DNA of 55,514 nt, taken from positions 1 to 55,514 of the forward strand of contig JAHBSS010000006.1 in the NCBI GenBank assembly GCA_019639015.1, read 5' to 3'. The notes beneath the pieces are model-generated. The model did no database searches. It was given only the letters and a program-made list of their open reading frames with translations, and was not told where the DNA came from. This document shows, piece by piece, positions 8,140 through 15,690 of the stretch. This stretch comes from Cryobacterium sp. (GTDB taxonomy: Bacteria > Actinomycetota > Actinomycetes > Actinomycetales > Microbacteriaceae). The translations under genes and the position numbers were made by a program. The first letter of the stretch is position 1. Every line of letters begins with the position of its first letter.

Positions 8140-9573
8140 ATGAAAACTCTGATCAAGAACGGAACAGTTGTAAACGCCACCGGCACAGCTAACGCCGACG
8201 TGCTCATCGACGGTGAGAAGATCGCAGCGGTGCTCGAGCCTGGATCGAAGCTCATCGGTTTCGACATCGAAGGCAGCGTAGATAACGTGATCGACGCTAA
8301 AGGCAAGTATGTGATTCCGGGCGGAGTTGACGCCCACACCCACATGGAGATGCCTTTTGGTGGCACGAACGCGAGTGACACGTTCGAAACCGGAACCCGC
8401 GCTGCCGCTTGGGGTGGAACAACCACGATCGTCGATTTCGTTGTGCAATATCCGGATCAGAAACCTCTTGAGCAATACCATGCTTGGCACGGCAAGGCGG
8501 ACGGAAACTGCGCAATCGACTACGGATTCCACCAAATCCTCTCCGATGTTCAGGATGCCTCGCTCACCGCAATGGATGACCTAATCAAAGAGGGCGTGAC
8601 GAGTTTCAAGCTCTTTATGGCCTATAAGGGAGTGTTTCTCTCCGACGACGGTCAAATCCTTAGAGCGTTCCAGAAGGGTGCCGAAAACGGTGCGCTAATG
8701 ATGATGCACGCCGAAAACGGCGCGGTAATCGACGTGCTCGTGAAGCAAGCAATCGAAGCGGGAAACACGACACCGTATTACCACGGACTCACTCGACCTT
8801 GGCAAGCGGAAGAAGAAGCAACCCACCGTGCGATCATGATCGCAAACCTAACCGGCGCTCCGCTCTACATCGTTCACGTGAGCGCGAAACAAGCCGTTGA
8901 GCAAATTGCGCACGCCCGCGATCTTGGCCAAAACGTGTTCGGCGAGACTTGCCCGCAATACCTTTACCTTTCGCTTGAAGACCAACTCGGTGCCTCAAGC
9001 AAAGAGTGGGGAGATTTCGAAGGAGCCAAATGGGTTTGCTCGACTCCGCTTCGCGCTAGAGGTGAAGGCCACCAACACCACATGTGGCAAGCACTGCGCA
9101 CGAACGACTTGCAAATGGTTTCAACCGACCACTGCCCGTTCTGCATGAAGGGCCAAAAAGACATGGGGCTTGGCGACTTTTCCAAGATCCCGAACGGAAT
9201 CGGTTCTGTCGAACACCGCATGGACTTGCTGTATCAAGGCGTTGTCGAAGGCAACATTTCGCTAGAACGCTGGGTTGAAGTGACATCCACGACTCCGGCT
9301 CGAATGTTCGGCATGTATGGCAAGAAGGGCGTGATTCAGCCTGGCGCCGACGGGGATGTAGTTATTTACGATCCAAAGGGCCACACGTCCATTGGTTTGA
9401 ACAAGACTCACCACATGAACATGGACTACTCGGCTTGGGAAGGTTTCGAGATCGACGGTCACGTCGACACCGTGATTTCCAGAGGCAAGGTCATAGTTGA
9501 CGGCGGCAACTACATCGGTTCAAAGAGCGACGGCAAATACATAAAGCGCGGCTTGAGCCAGTACTTGATCTAA
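8140..9573 (+). CDS. hydA: Dihydropyrimidinase / hydantoinase
   Basis: 477 residues, normal length for the family; AAAGGAG stands before the ATG. It is a cyclic amidohydrolase with the metal-binding HTH of VDAHTHMEMPFGG, the FMAYKG segment that carries the carboxylated lysine, histidines in MMHAENG and IVHVSAKQA, and Asp in STDHCPF. It opens dihydrouracil or dihydrothymine to the N-carbamoyl-beta-amino acid, step two of reductive pyrimidine degradation; some relatives act on hydantoins. It lies 27 bases after the beta-ureidopropionase gene, which performs the next step. Allantoinase is a more distant alternative, not supported by the neighbours. Confidence 0.92.
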   Translation: MKTLIKNGTVVNATGTANADVLIDGEKIAAVLEPGSKLIGFDIEGSVDNVIDAKGKYVIPGGVDAHTHMEMPFGGTNASDTFETGTRAAAWGGTTTIVDFVVQYPDQKPLEQYHAWHGKADGNCAIDYGFHQILSDVQDASLTAMDDLIKEGVTSFKLFMAYKGVFLSDDGQILRAFQKGAENGALMMMHAENGAVIDVLVKQAIEAGNTTPYYHGLTRPWQAEEEATHRAIMIANLTGAPLYIVHVSAKQAVEQIAHARDLGQNVFGETCPQYLYLSLEDQLGASSKEWGDFEGAKWVCSTPLRARGEGHQHHMWQALRTNDLQMVSTDHCPFCMKGQKDMGLGDFSKIPNGIGSVEHRMDLLYQGVVEGNISLERWVEVTSTTPARMFGMYGKKGVIQPGADGDVVIYDPKGHTSIGLNKTHHMNMDYSAWEGFEIDGHVDTVISRGKVIVDGGNYIGSKSDGKYIKRGLSQYLI

Positions 9574-9608
9574 GTCTCGACCCAACAGCGAATCGACAGG
9601 ATTTCATA

Positions 9609-10631
9609 ATGGATTTCGGTGCAGTACTTCAAACCCATCCGCCAGCAGCACGAACAGTTGCGCTTGCAAAGCTAGCCGAGCAGCACGGTTTCAGCCACGT
9701 TTGGACGTTCGACTCGCACTTGCTTTGGCAAGAGCCATACGTCATCTATAGCCAAATTCTTGCCGAGACCCACAAGGTGATTGTTGGCCCGATGGTGACA
9801 AACCCGGCGACGCGCGACTGGACGGTTACGGCATCCATTTTTGCGACTTTGAACGAAATGTATGGCAATCGCACGATTTGCGGGATCGGTCGGGGTGACT
9901 CGGCGGTTCGAGTTACAAACGGTGCGCCAACAACCCTTGGAACCTTGCGCGAGTCGATTCACGTCATTCGAGAACTCGCAAACAGTCGCGCGGTCGAATA
10001 CAAGGGTGCGCAATTGCAATTCCCCTGGAGTCGCGGATCGAAACTCGATATCTGGGTTGCAGCGTACGGGCCAATGGCGTTAAAACTCACCGGAGAAGTC
10101 GGCGACGGTTTCATTTTGCAACTCGCTGATCTCGATGTTGCAGAGTGGATGATCAAGGCTGTCCGAAAGGCTGCGAAGGATGCCGGTCGCGACCCCCAAG
10201 CGGTGAAGTTCTGTGTCGCTGCACCCATGTATATCGGCGACGACTTGACCCACATGCGCGACCAGTGCCGCTGGTTTGGCGGCATGGTTGGCAACCACGT
10301 TGCCGACATCGTCGCAAAATACGGCGAAAACTCTGCCGTACCAAAAGCGCTAACCGACTACATCAAGGGTCGCGAAGGATACGACTACAACGAGCACGGC
10401 CAGGCCGGTAACAGCCACACCGAGTTCGTGCCGGACGAAATCGTCGACCGGTTTTGCGTACTTGGTACACCCGCTGACCACATTGCGAAATTGAAGGACT
10501 TGAAAGACCTTGGTGTAGACCAATTTGCTGGCTACCTACAGCACGACAATAAAGAAGAGACTCTTCGGGTTTACGGTGAAACTGTGATCCCCGAAATGAG
10601 AGAACACATAACTGCAAAGAAAGCGAACTAA
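9609..10631 (+). CDS. LLM-class F420-dependent oxidoreductase (CPS_4043/TIGR03842-like)
   Basis: 340 residues of the luciferase-like (beta/alpha)8 fold, starting MDFGAVLQTHPPA. Features include the N-terminal HVWTFDSH, the GPMVTNPATRDW loop, RTICGIGRGDSAVR at the cofactor phosphate site, and the IWVAAYGPMALKLTGEVGDGF strand region. It resembles methylenetetrahydromethanopterin reductase relatives that use coenzyme F420; use of FMN instead cannot be excluded. It lies within the pyrimidine operon between dihydropyrimidinase and aminotransferase, with 35 and 3 bases of spacing, so its substrate is probably in that pathway. No dihydropyrimidine dehydrogenase gene is seen, which makes this a candidate for the initial reduction; that is inference only. 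Confidence 0.85.
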   Translation: MDFGAVLQTHPPAARTVALAKLAEQHGFSHVWTFDSHLLWQEPYVIYSQILAETHKVIVGPMVTNPATRDWTVTASIFATLNEMYGNRTICGIGRGDSAVRVTNGAPTTLGTLRESIHVIRELANSRAVEYKGAQLQFPWSRGSKLDIWVAAYGPMALKLTGEVGDGFILQLADLDVAEWMIKAVRKAAKDAGRDPQAVKFCVAAPMYIGDDLTHMRDQCRWFGGMVGNHVADIVAKYGENSAVPKALTDYIKGREGYDYNEHGQAGNSHTEFVPDEIVDRFCVLGTPADHIAKLKDLKDLGVDQFAGYLQHDNKEETLRVYGETVIPEMREHITAKKAN

Positions 10632-10634
10632 AAG

Positions 10635-11984
10635 ATGTCAAACTCTGGCGTCCACGAACCAAACCCTGCCGAAGGAAAGCTGACTTACGAGCTTGATCGA
10701 GCGGGAGTATTCCACTCTTGGTCGGCGCAACGAAATTTGAAGCCATTCGTTCCAGCTGGCGCTCTGGGTAGCGTCATGTGGGATTACGACGGCAAGGAAT
10801 ATCTCGACTTTTCTAGCCAGCTCGTGAACATGAACATTGGGCACCAGCATCCGAAAGTCATTGCCGCAATCAAGAAGCAAGCGGATGTTTTGACGATGAT
10901 CGCTCCCGCCCATGCGAGCCTTGCTCGGGGCGAGGCGGCAAAGCGGATTCTTTCCCACGCTCCCGAAGGCTTCGTGAAGGTGTTCTTCACAAACGGTGGC
11001 GCGGATGCCAACGAAAACGCGATCCGCATGGCAAGACTTGTGACCGGCCGCGACAAGGTGCTTTCGATGTACCGCTCTTATCACGGCAACACCGGTGCTG
11101 CGATTTCGTCGACCGGTGACTGGCGTCGCATTCCGAACGAATACTCGCGTGGGCACGTGCACTTCTTCGGACCGTTTGCGTACCGGAGCGAGTTTTGGTC
11201 GACAAGCCCAGAGCAAGAGTGCGAGCGAGCGCTTCACAGTCTTGAGCGAATCATTCAGGCGGAAGGACCAAAGTCGATTGCGGCGATCCTAGCCGAGAGT
11301 ATTCCGGGAACGGCAGGAGTACTAGTGCCACCGGCCGGCTACTTGGCTGGCTTGCGGGCGCTTGCCGACAAGTACGGCGCGATGCTCATTCTCGACGAGG
11401 TAATGGCAGGTTTCGGTCGAACCGGCGAGTGGTTTGCGCTCCAAGCCGACTACGGCGACGGCCGAAACAGTGTCGTGCCAGACCTCATCACATTTGCTAA
11501 AGGCGTGAACTCCGGTTATGTGCCAGCAGGTGGTGTGATTCTCTCGAAGCGAGTTGCCGAGGCGTTTGACGACGAAGTGTTCCCCGGCGGGCTCACCTAT
11601 TCTGGGCATCCGCTAGCGATGGCTGCGATCGTTGCGACGCTCGACGCAATGGCTGACGAAAAGATCGTTGAAAACGCGGCGATGATCGGCCGCGACCACA
11701 TTGGGCCGGGCTTGCGCGCTCTGCAAGAAAAGCACCCGATGATCGGTGAAGTTCGCGGCCTCGGAGTGTTCTGGGCACTCGACCTTGTCACTAACCGTGA
11801 GACGCGAGAGCCGGTGGGGGCGGATGTCATAAACAGCATCAAGTCCAGCCTCATGGCTGACGGTTTGTTGCCGTTCGCTTCAGAAAACCGCATCCACGTT
11901 GTGCCGCCTTGCGTCGTGACTCCAGACGAGGTCGCGCGCGCAATGGAAATCTACGACAAAGCGTTCAGCGCAGTAGAAAAGTAA
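10635..11984 (+). CDS. Class III aminotransferase, probable beta-alanine (omega-amino acid) transaminase
   Basis: 449 residues, fold type I PLP enzyme of the class III (omega) group. The Asp that holds the PLP ring is in LILDEVMAGFGRTG, and the Schiff-base Lys289 is in TFAKGVNSGYVPAGG. Located three bases after the oxidoreductase gene and last in the operon. The pathway ends in beta-alanine or beta-aminoisobutyrate, so transfer of the amino group to pyruvate or 2-oxoglutarate, giving malonate (or methylmalonate) semialdehyde, is the natural role. Substrate specificity within class III cannot be read from sequence alone. Confidence 0.87.
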   Translation: MSNSGVHEPNPAEGKLTYELDRAGVFHSWSAQRNLKPFVPAGALGSVMWDYDGKEYLDFSSQLVNMNIGHQHPKVIAAIKKQADVLTMIAPAHASLARGEAAKRILSHAPEGFVKVFFTNGGADANENAIRMARLVTGRDKVLSMYRSYHGNTGAAISSTGDWRRIPNEYSRGHVHFFGPFAYRSEFWSTSPEQECERALHSLERIIQAEGPKSIAAILAESIPGTAGVLVPPAGYLAGLRALADKYGAMLILDEVMAGFGRTGEWFALQADYGDGRNSVVPDLITFAKGVNSGYVPAGGVILSKRVAEAFDDEVFPGGLTYSGHPLAMAAIVATLDAMADEKIVENAAMIGRDHIGPGLRALQEKHPMIGEVRGLGVFWALDLVTNRETREPVGADVINSIKSSLMADGLLPFASENRIHVVPPCVVTPDEVARAMEIYDKAFSAVEK

Positions 11985-11985
11985 A

Positions 11986-12010
11986 ATTTGTCACCCCAGG
12001 GTTGACAAAT
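11986..12010. promoter_or_regulatory. 25-bp palindrome overlapping a consensus -35 (operator)
   Basis: Arms ATTTGTCACCCC and GGGTTGACAAAT around a central A match with one mismatch. The right arm holds TTGACA (12002-12007). A hexamer CATCCT follows after 17 bases (12025-12030) and the ATG of the helix-turn-helix gene after 6 more, fitting a leaderless promoter blocked by a bound repressor. The site begins two bases after the aminotransferase stop, so it might also act as a weak hairpin terminator of that operon, although it lacks a T-run. Confidence 0.6.
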
Positions 12011-12036
12011 AGTTAGCGAGCTTGCATCCTTGATGT

Positions 12037-12471
12037 ATGGCACGACAACCCAGGGTTGACAAACAGGATTGGGATGACGTTTTGGCATACCGTCCGGCCG
12101 GTCAACAACGGGCGGAAGTGCGAGATCGTTTAGCCGCAAGTGGAGTGACTCCCGAAACGTTAAGTCGAGTGCTCGCGGATGGTGGAGACGAGCTAAACGC
12201 GCGAGCGACCATGGCAACTAAGGACTGGGCGGATCCGTTCGGTGGCCCTTTAGCCGCGGCGCTGTTGGCGGCGGAAGTCAGTGCTCTTTCCGCACACCTA
12301 AATTCGCGGGCCGCAAACGTGCGTGCGCGAGCAGTTGAAGACCTACTAGATGAGGTGAGTGTTGTTGCCGTCGCTAGCCACCTGGGCGTTTCCCGCCAAA
12401 AGGTATATGAATTAGGACGCGCGCGGCTTGGCGCAAACTTCATCGACCGAGTCCCTTGGAGAAAACCATGA
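12037..12471 (+). CDS. Small protein with C-terminal helix-turn-helix, candidate autorepressor
   Basis: 144 residues; I do not recognise a named family. Residues about 108-128 (VSVVAVASHLGVSRQKVYELG) look like a helix-turn-helix: hydrophobic helix, glycine turn, and a recognition helix with SRQKVYE. The N-terminal part is helical and rich in Ala and Arg. It has no Shine-Dalgarno, and the start fits a leaderless transcript from the promoter at 12002-12030. Palindromes lie over the -35 and inside the first codons (12046-12058), suggesting the product binds its own promoter. Its stop overlaps the next start in an ATGA, coupling it to a membrane protein. Confidence 0.75.
   Translation: MARQPRVDKQDWDDVLAYRPAGQQRAEVRDRLAASGVTPETLSRVLADGGDELNARATMATKDWADPFGGPLAAALLAAEVSALSAHLNSRAANVRARAVEDLLDEVSVVAVASHLGVSRQKVYELGRARLGANFIDRVPWRKP
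12046..12058. promoter_or_regulatory. Second operator-like palindrome inside the coding start
   Basis: CAACCCAGGGTTG is a perfect 13-bp palindrome. With the following bases it repeats 15 nucleotides (CCCAGGGTTGACAAA) of the upstream palindrome exactly; copies lie at 11995-12009 and 12049-12063, 54 bp apart centre to centre. It encodes residues 4-8 of the helix-turn-helix protein, so coding and binding constraints overlap. Confidence 0.55.
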
Positions 12472-13175
12472 AAATCACAGAAACCGTTAATTTGCCGGAC
12501 CCCTCGATTCAGCCGCTCGTTCATCCTCTCGATATTCCGGAAGCTAGAAAAGACTTTCTTAAGGCCTGGTTATGGGAGGCTCTTGCCAATCCATCTGTCA
12601 GTTTGTGCCTTGCTGCGATTGCTTGGTTTGCAACGGGAAACTGGGTTGCAGCCGTTCTGGTCTTTGCTGGCACTGTCGGTTTTGGCTGGATGGCAAGGCG
12701 TTGGTCCTTGCGTGAAGCGTGGGAATTTATCCCAAGGAAGCGTCAAGATCGTGAACGCGCGCTGCCTCTCCGTTGGGTTCTCGGATCGATCTCTATCCTC
12801 TCCTTTTTTCTTGGTGTTGCCGGACTTCTCTTGGTGATGAGACTCAATCGTGCGGACATCCCAATCGATGTTGCGCAGGTATGTTTCGGAGCGGGGGTAA
12901 CGGCCGTGCTGCTCGGCTACGTGGTACAGGCAATCGGACTCATCCGCCGCGCCAGACCGGTGCGAGATCTGCTACTTGGAATGATCCCGTTGGTTGTTGT
13001 AACGGTTGTGGCAGCTTTTGGATTCTTCCTTTTATTGGATTTCGAATTACCTGCTGATCCAACAAATTTCCTAATTGGAGTGGCAATCATGGGAGTGGCT
13101 GGCTTGATCGGGGGAATATTGAGCCTTATTGAACGGGCTCGTGGTCGCCGATCAACCAACCGCGATTATTCTTGA
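12468..13175 (+). CDS. Six-helix membrane protein coupled to the HTH gene
   Basis: 235 residues from the ATG at 12468 (TTGGAG six bases upstream). About six membrane segments: two in the stretch from SLCLAAIAW to VGFGWM, then around SISILSFFLGVAGLLLVM, VCFGAGVTAVLLGYVVQ, LLLGMIPLVVVTVVAAFGFF and FLIGVAIMGVAGLIGG. A basic loop (RKRQDRERALPLR) and a basic tail suggest these face the cytoplasm. No catalytic motif is evident and I do not recognise the family. The ATGA overlap with the helix-turn-helix gene implies linked production; the membrane protein could be a sensor, a transporter or simply the regulated target. Confidence 0.8.
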   Translation: MKITETVNLPDPSIQPLVHPLDIPEARKDFLKAWLWEALANPSVSLCLAAIAWFATGNWVAAVLVFAGTVGFGWMARRWSLREAWEFIPRKRQDRERALPLRWVLGSISILSFFLGVAGLLLVMRLNRADIPIDVAQVCFGAGVTAVLLGYVVQAIGLIRRARPVRDLLLGMIPLVVVTVVAAFGFFLLLDFELPADPTNFLIGVAIMGVAGLIGGILSLIERARGRRSTNRDYS

Positions 13176-13178
13176 TTG

Positions 13179-13694
13179 GTGAAGAGTCCCAAGAAAAGCA
13201 CATTTACGATCGATGTCGTCGACCTTATGCACCGACCAGGGGAAATGCGTGAGCGCGTCATCGAAGCGAATGCTCCCGAAGACTGGAAGAACGCAGTAAT
13301 CGGTGTGGAAGCGGGCGAGAACGTTCATTTGGGAGCGCGCCTAGAGTCGCTGCACGACGGCATCCTGGTGAGCGCCGAAATCAAGACGATCGCAAGAGGC
13401 GAGTGTGTTCGTTGCCTTCAAGCAGTTGAACTGCCACTTGAAGTCGAAATTCAGGAAGTTTTCGCGTATTCTCTTGACGAGGCATTCGACTACGTAATTC
13501 AAGAAACCCAAGTGGATCTTGAACCGGCTGTTCGGGATGCGGTGGTGCTTGCACTTCCGTTCCAACCGATCTGTCAGCTTGAGTGCGAAGGTTTGTGTCC
13601 GAGTTGCGGTTTGCGATTATTGGACGAACCAAACCATAAACATGAAGATGTGATTGACCCAAGATGGTCTGCACTAAGAGACTTAAAAGGCTGA
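13179..13694 (+). CDS. yceD: YceD/DUF177 family protein
   Basis: About 171 residues; GTG at 13179 is preferred, with a TTG codon immediately before it as the alternative. DUF177 proteins precede rpmF in most bacteria and are linked to 23S rRNA accumulation and ribosome assembly. The conserved cysteines are visible: C-V-R-C in the middle and a second set, [13 protein letters not shown], near the C-terminus, suggesting zinc binding. It sits 34 bases upstream of rpmF as expected. The coaD gene that often precedes it in actinobacteria is absent; the membrane-protein gene lies there instead. Confidence 0.9.
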   Translation: MKSPKKSTFTIDVVDLMHRPGEMRERVIEANAPEDWKNAVIGVEAGENVHLGARLESLHDGILVSAEIKTIARGECVRCLQAVELPLEVEIQEVFAYSLDEAFDYVIQETQVDLEPAVRDAVVLALPFQPICQLECEGLCPSCGLRLLDEPNHKHEDVIDPRWSALRDLKG

Positions 13695-13728
13695 CTCGGC
13701 CGAGTCACCAAAAGAAGAGAGAGAAACC

Positions 13729-13932
13729 ATGGCTGTACCCAAGCGCAAAATGTCCCGCGCAAGCACTCGTGCACGTAGGGCACAGTGGAAGGCGACCCCT
13801 CCAACCCTCGTAAAAACGATTGAGGGCGGAAAGGTCGTTTACAGCCTTCCGCACCGCGCCAAGGTTGTAACAGATTCAGCCGGCACCGAGCTTTATTTGG
13901 AATACAAGGGACGCAAGGTCGCCGACATCTGA
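13729..13932 (+). CDS. rpmF: Large-subunit ribosomal protein bL32
   Basis: 67 residues starting [20 protein letters not shown], the standard bL32 N-terminus; GAGAGAAACC provides the ribosome site. There are no cysteines, so this is the zinc-independent form common in actinobacteria. It binds 23S rRNA near the peptidyl-transferase side of the 50S subunit. Lies between yceD and rnc, a conserved order. Confidence 0.97.
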   Translation: MAVPKRKMSRASTRARRAQWKATPPTLVKTIEGGKVVYSLPHRAKVVTDSAGTELYLEYKGRKVADI

Positions 13933-13963
13933 GTCGAAAAACTCTGGCATGGGGGATCAGGCC

Positions 13964-14677
13964 ATGGATGAGTCAAAGGTCAACGAATTGGCCGAAGTTC
14001 TCGGGATCAGAATTCCCGTCGACTTGCTGGAACTTGCGCTGACTCATCGATCTTTCGCCTACGAAAATGGCGGTTTGCCGCACAATGAGCGACTCGAGTT
14101 TTTAGGGGACTCCGTCCTTGGGCAAACCGTTACTGTCATGCTTTACGAGCGGCATCCGGATTCTTCCGAAGGAGACCTCGCAAAAATGCGCGCAAGTCTG
14201 GTAAGCGCCAGCGCGCTCGCAGAAGTAGCGCAGCTGATCGATCTTGGCAAATATTTGAAGCTCGGAAAAGGTGAAGAACAGACCGGGGGTCGAACGAAGT
14301 CTTCGATTCTTGCGGATACCTTAGAAGCTGTAATTGGCGCGGCTTATCTTTCTTGCGGGCAACAATGCGCGAGCGAAATGGTCTTGAGGTTCGTGGAGAC
14401 TCTGATGGCTAACCCGAATCGCTTCGGTGTGGCAATGGACCCCAAGACTAGCCTTCAGGAGCTAACGGCTGAACGAGGTCTTGGCCTTCCGAAATATGAA
14501 ATTTCTGAAAGTGGTCCTGACCACTCAAAACGATTCACGGCTGAAGCATTCGTGTCTGGAGAACGAATCGCGTCAGGGTCTGGCACGAGTAAGAAGCAAG
14601 CGGAAATTGCTGCCGCTCTGAAAGCTTGGGAGATTCTCAAGGGCAAGCGGTCAAACAAGCGAGATTCCGAAGACTGA
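13964..14677 (+). CDS. rnc: Ribonuclease III
   Basis: 237 residues from the ATG at 13964, chosen because GGGGGA lies 7 bases upstream; an in-frame ATG at 13949 is possible. The catalytic signature NERLEFLGDSVLG (metal-binding Glu and Asp) and the second acidic patch DTLEAVIGAAYL are intact. The double-stranded RNA binding domain occupies the last ~70 residues, with a terminal KKQAEIAAALKAWEIL helix. It processes rRNA precursors and structured mRNAs. The mutM start lies 2 bases after its stop. Confidence 0.96.
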   Translation: MDESKVNELAEVLGIRIPVDLLELALTHRSFAYENGGLPHNERLEFLGDSVLGQTVTVMLYERHPDSSEGDLAKMRASLVSASALAEVAQLIDLGKYLKLGKGEEQTGGRTKSSILADTLEAVIGAAYLSCGQQCASEMVLRFVETLMANPNRFGVAMDPKTSLQELTAERGLGLPKYEISESGPDHSKRFTAEAFVSGERIASGSGTSKKQAEIAAALKAWEILKGKRSNKRDSED

Positions 14678-14679
14678 CA

Positions 14680-15555
14680 TTGCCCGAGTTACCCGAGGTT
14701 GAAGTCGTAAGACGCGGACTCGAGCCACTAATTTTCGGTTCCGAAGTTACCGAAGTTGAAGTGTTTGATTCGCGATCTCTAAGACGCCACGAAGGTCCCG
14801 CCGAGGATTTCGTTGATCGTCTAACTCGCCGTGAGTTCGAAATGCCAAAGCGACGAGGAAAGTTCCTATGGATTCCACTGTTCGGAGAATCCAACAGCAC
14901 GAGCGAATCAGAAGCTTTACTCGTGCATTTGGGCATGAGCGGTCAAATGTTGCTTAGGCCACCCGGCACAACGGATCGGCTGACTCGGGTCAGGATCGAT
15001 TTCCAAACGGCCAAGCAGGACTCATACACCCTGAATTTTGTAGATCAGCGGATATTTGGCTCACTCGCAATTGACTCATTGATCGAGATAGACGGTGAAT
15101 GGATACCGAGTCAAGTCAGACACATTGCCCGTGATTTGCTGGATTCAAAGTTTGACCCTAAGGCGTTTAAATCATCTCTAAAAGGCCGAGGTGCCGGAAT
15201 CAAGAAGCTTCTGCTCAATCAAAACTTGATAAGCGGTATCGGCAATATTTACGCGGATGAGGCGCTTTGGTCAGCCAAAATTCACCCGGATACGCCAGCC
15301 GGGTCGCTCTCATCGGCGCGAGTAAGCACGCTCATAACAGAATTAACGAACGTGCTACACCGAGCACTTGAGGAAGGTGGCACAAGTTTCGACTGGCAAT
15401 ACAAGAACGTGAACGGCGAGTCCGGCTATTTCTCCCACTCCCTCAATGCATACGGTCAACAAGGAAATCCGTGCCAACGCTGCGGGCGGCCAATCATCCG
15501 CGAACGCTTCATGAATCGCTCTAGCCACTATTGCCCGAATTGTCAGCGGATCTAA
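14680..15555 (+). CDS. mutM: Formamidopyrimidine-DNA glycosylase
   Basis: 291 residues. The start is TTG at 14680, giving MPELPEVEVVRRGLEP, the only start that leaves the catalytic proline at position 2 after Met removal; the frame is open further upstream but cannot be functional there. Glu3 is present. The helix-two-turn-helix follows (LLLNQNLISGIGNIYADEALW), and the C-terminal zinc finger has four cysteines (C-Q-R-C and C-P-N-C). It excises 8-oxoguanine and formamidopyrimidines and nicks the strand. It starts 2 bases after rnc, so the two are surely cotranscribed. Confidence 0.96.
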   Translation: MPELPEVEVVRRGLEPLIFGSEVTEVEVFDSRSLRRHEGPAEDFVDRLTRREFEMPKRRGKFLWIPLFGESNSTSESEALLVHLGMSGQMLLRPPGTTDRLTRVRIDFQTAKQDSYTLNFVDQRIFGSLAIDSLIEIDGEWIPSQVRHIARDLLDSKFDPKAFKSSLKGRGAGIKKLLLNQNLISGIGNIYADEALWSAKIHPDTPAGSLSSARVSTLITELTNVLHRALEEGGTSFDWQYKNVNGESGYFSHSLNAYGQQGNPCQRCGRPIIRERFMNRSSHYCPNCQRI

Positions 15556-15690
15556 CGACACGCTCGGACTAGGTTTTCTACCTCTGTTTTGGGGCAGGCG
15601 CGAGGGTATGCACCTTAGCCGACTCGTGGCATTCTGTTAGGGCTTACCCAAAGCACACACCAATTGAACCCGAATCTATTGGAATGTTGC

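Noticed and set aside
11986-12010. Reading the palindrome after the aminotransferase only as a rho-independent terminator
   Set aside because: There is no T-run after it, its arm is a consensus -35, and its sequence is repeated 54 bp downstream, which fits an operator better; a terminator role is kept as a secondary possibility.
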